The position numbers and the translations under genes were made by a program. A model generated the notes under the pieces. It had not been told where the DNA came from, did not search any database, and saw nothing but the letters and a program-made list of their open reading frames with translations. Shown here in pieces: positions 57,985-64,000 of a stretch of 64,000 bases of DNA. Origin of the DNA: Epiperipatus broadwayi (lineage: Eukaryota; Onychophora; Udeonychophora; Euonychophora; Peripatidae); NCBI GenBank assembly GCA_028023455.1, contig JAQFVV010012395.1, positions 4,278,001 through 4,342,000 on the forward strand, written 5' to 3'. Position 1 is the first letter of the stretch, and every line of letters begins with the position of its first letter.

Positions 57985-60900
57985 TCACCATTAGTAAAAC
58001 AATTCATATATTTTTGATGTTCCCCTTATACTTTTGTTATGTAATTTTTTTGTGTATTGAAATTTTCTTTTAATAGTTTTATTTTAATATATGTATATAC
58101 GTTAAACTCACCTGAATTTATTAAGAATGTTCATTGAATATATTGTGAGATGTGATCATTTTTAAGTATTATATATATGACAGATTTATTCAAGGATCAG
58201 ATGACGGAGGACTATTTTGTAAACACATAAATTCTGAGAATCATCTTTCTCGCTCTCTTCCCATTCAACTAATTAATTAAAAGTCCAGCTATATTAATCC
58301 CCTGTTCCTCACCTGGCTTGAATACTTTGTTTTCCTAAAACATAATTGGACATGCATTTCAATTTGAGACTTTACTTTTGCAATTATAAAACCAAATTTT
58401 TTTTAACAATAGTAAAAATAAGATTTAGAATTTTTCTTAGGAACAAACATCATTTAATTTATGTTAACTGAGATAATTTAAAGTCAGGTTTCATAAATAT
58501 CTCATTCTAATTATATACAATATAAATAAAATGTCCATTAATTATAACAATATTATAATCATAATAAAAATAATGGTAATAAACTATTATAAAGTCTTTC
58601 AATCTGCAGAAATACTCAACTGCCATTATGTTCCAATAAATGTTAACAAATTAGTGCATAATTCTAAGGATATTTTACATGTTAAAGTAATGTTGTATAT
58701 CAAATTTTTTGTGACTGTGTATCGAGGTGCAATATTGAAAAGAGATTAAAGGAGCATGAATTGTTATATAAGCATGTAAAAAATAAGAATAATGGTGATT
58801 TAATGACTGCTTGTTTTCTTTGATCATGAAAAAACATGTAAATATAAATTTGATATTGAAAATGCAAAAATTCTTCATGAAGAGAGAAACCATAATAAAA
58901 GATAAATTAAGGAGGCAATTTTTATAAATAGGAATAAAATGCATTTAATAAATAGACATGTTGTTAACATTAAAACATGGGATTCATGAGATTTGAGTTG
59001 ATGTTTGCTTCTGCTTTGTTTTTTTTTTAATTTAAGAAATTAACTAAAAGTACTTCTGCAGATTGAAGGACTGTTTATAATAGTTTATTAGTTATATTTA
59101 TTATGATTATATATATAAATCACAGACCTCTCAAGCTATCGTATAATGTATTTCTTTGCAAGATCTGCAGGGGCAATCTTCAATTAAGCAGGGATTATTA
59201 ATCTTTATTGTTTTTTAAGTATTTATATTGCATAAAATGTTTAGATCTTAATTTAGGCAAGTAAAGTAATACATGACTACTTGCTCAAGTTTATAAGGTG
59301 GCTATTCACACTTGTTTTTTAGTAATTGTCTTAATTTCCAGGCTTTATAATTAAGTCACTTGGTGTTCATTACTTCTACATTTAAATTATGTTGCTGAGT
59401 TATTCATATATATTTTATTTGTTCTGCAAGTAGATGATCATTCCTTCTTTGTGGAAATGGATTGCTTTCTTCTCTTTTGAATATAATCATGCCAAGATGG
59501 ATGTATCTCTCATATACATACTCAGATGATCTTTGCTGTTCAGTGCAGACGAATTTCCTGCTTGAAAGTAATAATTCCATTACTGGTTATAGGAGTTATT
59601 CATTCCTGCATCACATGACCTTTTGATCCAATGAATTCCTGGGTTTTGTCTTAACCAAGTGAGCAAACTTCATCTGTTTCATCATTGGAACCTTTCCTGT
59701 TTTTCATAATCTAGCACCATGCTCAGCATTTTTTTTTTTATGTATTTGTAAAGCCTGATATTGCACACATGCAGTCTGTCATAATTCTAAATAGATGGCG
59801 GTCAGCTATTTATGATTTTAATAGAATTAAATACTCTTATCTTCCCCCGCTTGATTATTCATGAATTAATCATTAAATTACCATGGCATTCTGCAGATTA
59901 TAATCCCTCCATTTTATGTAATTAGCAGTAATTAACTTTTTAGTTGCTAGTTAATTTCTTTTTGGCAACAACCTCAATATAAATTTAAATCTAGCCATTT
60001 AAACTTTAAATTCATTTTGATTTAATTTTTTGTTTATTGTCACTAATAAATTTGTTTACATATACATTATCTCTAGCATTTGTGTCATTTATCACAATTA
60101 GTTTTTGGTATGGTTTTAAGGGTCTCTTGTATCTCCCTGATCTCAGTGGGATATAAGAAAAAGGGCATATATGCTAACATCAAATGAATTGGTCATGTGA
60201 AAATTGTCCTGGAGGCATAGATGAGATTCAACTTTATTATTTGTGGTAATGTTTATATCGATGTGACACACAAATATTCAAGTTAGTGATCATTGCTTGG
60301 TTCCTAAAGTTAATTTTTACTGACTATATATATCTGACCATCACAATATATACAATTATTGCTCAGCTAATTCCGTAAACTTTAATGGACAGGCTTCTAT
60401 CTTAATCATCCTTCCAACCACCCATTTCATTGAAATACCAACAATGGAATGCTTAAAGCCCTTGGTGGATTTGATATGGTAGTCATACCTATTACAATTG
60501 GTAAAATTAATTATCATTTTTTAAATCATCCCAAGACTTTTGGTGTTCTTAAATGTAGAAGCAATTTATTTATAGAATAACTTTGCTTCTACATTATTGA
60601 TAATCTTCCTGACCTTATGTAATTCAGAAGTTTCATTTCACTTTCTACATCATAAAAAAATATAATTAAAGACAATGTGTTTTTATTTTTTTCTGGTTCT
60701 AAGCCTTGGCAATATTATTTATTGACAAATAGTCTACTATACCTCTGATTTTTTCTTCTCTTGAATGACTAAATATAGCATTTTGGGAAAGCCAATTCAT
60801 ATGTACTACTTCTGGCAATTTCCATAGTTATTAAAGTAGGAATTTTATCTCAAATACCAATCCTGATTTTTGTATATCATGAATTAGCTTCACCAAAAAC

Positions 60901-61150
60901 TTATACTAACCATTAAACTAACAAGTTGTGATACTATTTCTCAAATTATATTTTTAAAATATAATTATTTGTATAAATAATTAGCTTGGCTATCTGTATT
61001 TAAAAAACACCTGTTTTAATATTAGCAATTCTTATAAAGGGGTATTCCAAAAATAGCTAATTAATTGGAATCAAAATGAGTAAATTGTTGGCTAATTATT
61101 TAAAAATGGTTTTATGAATAATTTTATATATATATATTTTTTCTCATGTG
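57985..61150. other. long interval without confident features
   Basis: Mixed AT-rich DNA. Bases 59430-59720 and 60160-60560 are somewhat richer in G+C and look like old unassigned repeat or regulatory sequence. (TA)n is at 61118-61135. No coding motif was recognised on either strand. Confidence 0.3.
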
Positions 61151-61157
61151 TCATAAC

Positions 61158-61233
61158 ATCAGCCGGGAAGCGAACCCGCTAATCCGGGACAACTGCTTGT
61201 AAAGCAGCTGTCGCTGGCCTCTCGATCACCAAT
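61158..61233 (-). tRNA. tRNA-like sequence (Val-TAC anticodon loop), probably pseudogene or SINE head
   Basis: The minus strand has TGATCGAGAGG (A box, one mismatch) and an anticodon stem AGCTGC/GCAGTT around loop TTTACAA (anticodon TAC). Its B box is GGTTCGCTTCC, where the invariant A58 is C. A long variable region separates the anticodon and T arms, unusual for valine tRNA, and the acceptor stem pairs poorly. It is a G+C-rich island in AT-rich DNA. Confidence 0.4.
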
Positions 61234-61239
61234 GCTTGA

Positions 61240-61955
61240 CAATATATATTTATAAAAAAATTCTATTTAAAGAAAAAAAGATAAAGCAAATAAATGAATA
61301 CAGCAATTTAAAAAGAAAGTAACTAATTTATGATGATTAATACAAAAAGAAAGTAACTTGTCAAATTAGAAAATTTTTTTATTGCATTGAATATCTCTGT
61401 AATAATATATAGTGTTAAACACCTCATCATTAAGCTACACAAACATCGATAAAAATGTGTATTTAATACCTACTTGCATATGTTTTCAATCATGACTCAA
61501 TGTAATTAATAAACCTTAGTTAGAAAATAATCTTGTACATTAATAATAAAAAAATGTATTAATTATAATATAAATAAGCATTTATTTTTATAGTGTCTGT
61601 ATACAATTTGTAATTACATTCATATCGGCCTTTCAAGCCAATTGTGCAAACGCTTTGAGAGTGTTAAATAATAAATGAATACCCTCTGACCAATACAAGA
61701 TATAGAATTTATGCAGGAATAAAAAGAATCGCTCTTATTCCTACGACTCAAAAGAAAACTTTAAGAATGAAATATCTAAATCATTTATTTTTAAATGATT
61801 TTCAACTAAAAAAGAAAAAATTAGAAATATTCTAAATATAGTTTTAAAGTCGAAAATTTACTCGAAAAGACAAATTGTTCACAAAATAAAATGATACAGT
61901 ATAAAAATATTTTATATGCTAATTGACTTACAACATGTAATTACGAAGGAAAATT
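61240..61955. other. AT-rich interval
   Basis: No feature is recognised. Confidence 0.4.
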
Positions 61956-61959
61956 CTAA

Positions 61960-64000
61960 TATGTAGTTCTGATGCATCCCTGTGCAAGCTGCTTTAAAGC
62001 ACCCCTATTTTTTGGGGGGCCTAAAGCAAATTGAATATACATATGCACCAAATAATGAAACACAAAATGATTAGATTACATATATATTTTATTAATTAAA
62101 TTGAAATATTTTCATTACAAAGGAACTTTTTAATTAAGGCAGTCAGATCCAACTCATTTAATAATTAACTCTCTATAAAGATTGTTGATAAGTTTGGTAT
62201 TTCCTATGACATATTGAGGACCTTAAATAATTTTTTATCTTCTTTAATTTTGAAAAACTTCTTTTGGTACTGATAACTGTTATTGATAAAGTCAAATATA
62301 TTCTTAAAGCAATGGCAGTATTAGGGAAAGTCAACCAAATAATTATTATAAATGAAAGGCATTTTAAAGATTTTTTGCCCTTGAATAGGGATGCACCATG
62401 TATATTGCTGCTCTTATTTGAATGATCTGCTAATTTTAGTTCTAAATTCTTACAGTGTGATAAAATTTCATTTTCACCCCAATATGATAATGTATTTAAT
62501 CTCGATAAAACTTTAAATGTGTCAGTGTGTTCTTCCAAAACTTTAAACCTTTCATACAACATTAATGCAAAATCTATTATTACCAAAAGGAAAGATGTTT
62601 TAAAATTTAATTTCTGATCTTCGATGCACATCTGATTAGTAATCAAAAAGACTTTTCTTTATTCTTTATCTTGTATTGGCAGAAAATGTTGACTCGATCA
62701 TCAAGTCTTCTGCCATGAACCGCACAACTTACAATGGATTCAAGTGATTTACTTGTTTTAAATTCATTCAAATCACCTTTTAATTTCTTTTAAACTTTCA
62801 AGATCTTCAATCAGGACTCTGTAATATCTTGCTAATGACGCAATCAGGGAACAAACAAATTTAAATAACTTTAATTTTGATGCCAATGCATTTGCCTAAA
62901 ATTTTGTGTCCATGTCTTTTGTAGTATCATTTTTAATTTCTTATAAAGCAACATATATTTCTTTGGCCTGTAGTTTTAAGGGTCAGATCACTTCAACATG
63001 ACTTTCCCATCTCATATTAGACAATGGTTTGTTAGGCTTTTTATATATTTAAGTAAAATAGTCCATTGTTTTGTGAATACAGAAAAAAAAATTGTAAAAT
63101 TCCTGAATTATACTGAAAAAACTAACAATTTCAAATGAGGTTTTTGCAGCACCATTTACAACTAAATTGAGAGTATGTGATGAACAAGGAACATAAAAAG
63201 ATCTAGGATTATTCTCCAGATTTTTTTGCTCTAGCACATTGTATTTGCCTTTCATATTAATGGCTTTGTCATATCCCTATCCCCAAAGACTTTGAATATC
63301 TAAATCTAGTCTTTTAATACGATTTAAAATAAAATCATGCGATGTTGTACTGCTGGTCATCTACAGAATAAAATCCTAAAAAACATTCTCTAATTTCATT
63401 TGTGTTTGATTTTTTATTATAACCTGTGAAATGAATTATAATTGACATTTGTTTGAATTGACTTACATTAGGGGTTGTATCCAAAATAATCAAAAAATAC
63501 TTAGCATCTTTGACCATTTCTAATATATTTTGGCTAATAGTATCAGAAAGTTAAAAATTTTCATTTTGAATTTGACGTCCTAAATAATGAATATTTTTTG
63601 AAGCTGGGTTTTAAATACAGCATAAATGTTCTGCCATAACTGGATCAAATCTTGAGAACGTTTCTATTAACTTCAAAAAAATTGCTATTCTTGTTTTCAT
63701 ATAACTGCTCAGATGATCCTTGGAAAACTAAGGATTGTCAGGCTAAGAACTGCATTGCACGAATTATCCATTTGATTACTGAATACCAGTATTGTCTTTG
63801 TCTCATACCTTATGTCCTCACAAATTCATTGTGGTATTTTTTGCTAAATTTATTTGAAGTTGAGCAAAACTGGTACAATTTTTAATATGAAATTCACTTT
63901 TTCATATTTATTTAAAATATGTGATAAATGGTGTCAGTCTTTGCATCCCTATTCATTATTAAGTTGCGACTTGTCATCACCAAAAAGTTTACAGTACAAA
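61960..64000 (-). mobile_element. hAT transposase remnant, DUF4371/ZMYM1-like, cut by window edge
   Basis: On the minus strand from 64000 downward: IIRAMQFLA-QSLVFQGSSE, then NVLKI and a further stretch decayed by stops. Next come MVKDAKYFLIILDTTPNVSQ (first catalytic Asp block), FKQMSIIIHFTGY, RECFLGFYSVDD, KGKYNVLEQKNLE, FYVPCSSHTLNLVVNGAAKT, and, past 62700, FKVLEEHTDTFKVLSRLNTL. It ends ITVISTKRSFSKLKKIKNYL, the hAT dimerisation signature. The order is that of DUF4371 transposases (ZMYM1-like proteins). Several frameshifts and stops are present; the longest open piece is 62173-62646. Neither TIR is identified, and the N-terminal zinc finger lies beyond the window. Confidence 0.8.

Noticed and set aside
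58531-58944. Open frames of 72 and 89 codons on opposite strands
   Set aside because: AT-rich chance frames without motif, splice context or promoter.
61158-61233. Plus-strand tRNA-Tyr (GTA anticodon loop TTGTAAA)
   Set aside because: The plus-strand reading has the anticodon arm but no A or B box; both boxes are on the minus strand.

Overview
This window is animal (metazoan) nuclear DNA. By eye it is roughly 70-75% A+T. It has spliced exons, TATA/CCAAT-type promoter candidates, and a dense load of degraded eukaryotic transposable elements (RTE-type and other non-LTR retrotransposons, Penelope-like elements with GIY-YIG domains, a Tigger/pogo transposon, hAT relatives and tRNA-derived SINEs). 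Nothing looks prokaryotic, organellar or viral. The species cannot be fixed from the sequence; the repeat mix fits an AT-rich invertebrate.

Only one cellular gene is recognised with confidence: the 5' part of PIGM (catalytic subunit of GPI mannosyltransferase I) on the minus strand. Three exons (10105-10155, 9403-9549, 1578-2080) join in frame and carry the luminal DxD motif. The remainder of the protein should lie beyond position 1. Its 7.3-kb intron holds a Penelope-like element.

From about 12 kb to 38 kb the window is a pile of nested transposons. It contains a ZBED5/hAT remnant, a Penelope-like copy split by a foldback element, and a nearly full-length RTE retrotransposon (17.3-20.6 kb) whose ORF has only two nonsense codons and one frameshift. 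It also contains a full-length Tigger with TIRs and TA duplications, into which a SINE has jumped. Next comes a head-to-head Penelope-like pair (25.5-31.6 kb) invaded by an RTE 3' end and by a whole decayed LINE. Last is a broken LINE whose endonuclease region is present in both orientations.

From 38 kb to 64 kb the DNA is sparser. It has a 430-bp unit present twice in tandem and once inverted (40.0-41.25 kb), two promoter candidates (about 39.0 kb, with duplicated ETS motifs; 44.9 kb, with CCAAT, GCGCCAA and TATA), a possible LTR, three abutting LINE 3' ends (51.2-52.8 kb), several tRNA-derived SINEs and tRNA-like sequences, and a DUF4371/ZMYM1-like hAT transposase remnant running off the right edge.

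The transposon copies do not work together as a pathway. Their target-site duplications and interruptions give a relative insertion order: Penelope-like copies and the Tigger are older, and RTE, LINE and SINE insertions are younger. I found no convincing new functional system. The most unusual structures are the nested inverted Penelope pair, the 430-bp direct-plus-inverted array, the SINE family with a 52-bp internally deleted member, and an in-frame 21-codon duplication of the first catalytic aspartate segment in the Tigger transposase.
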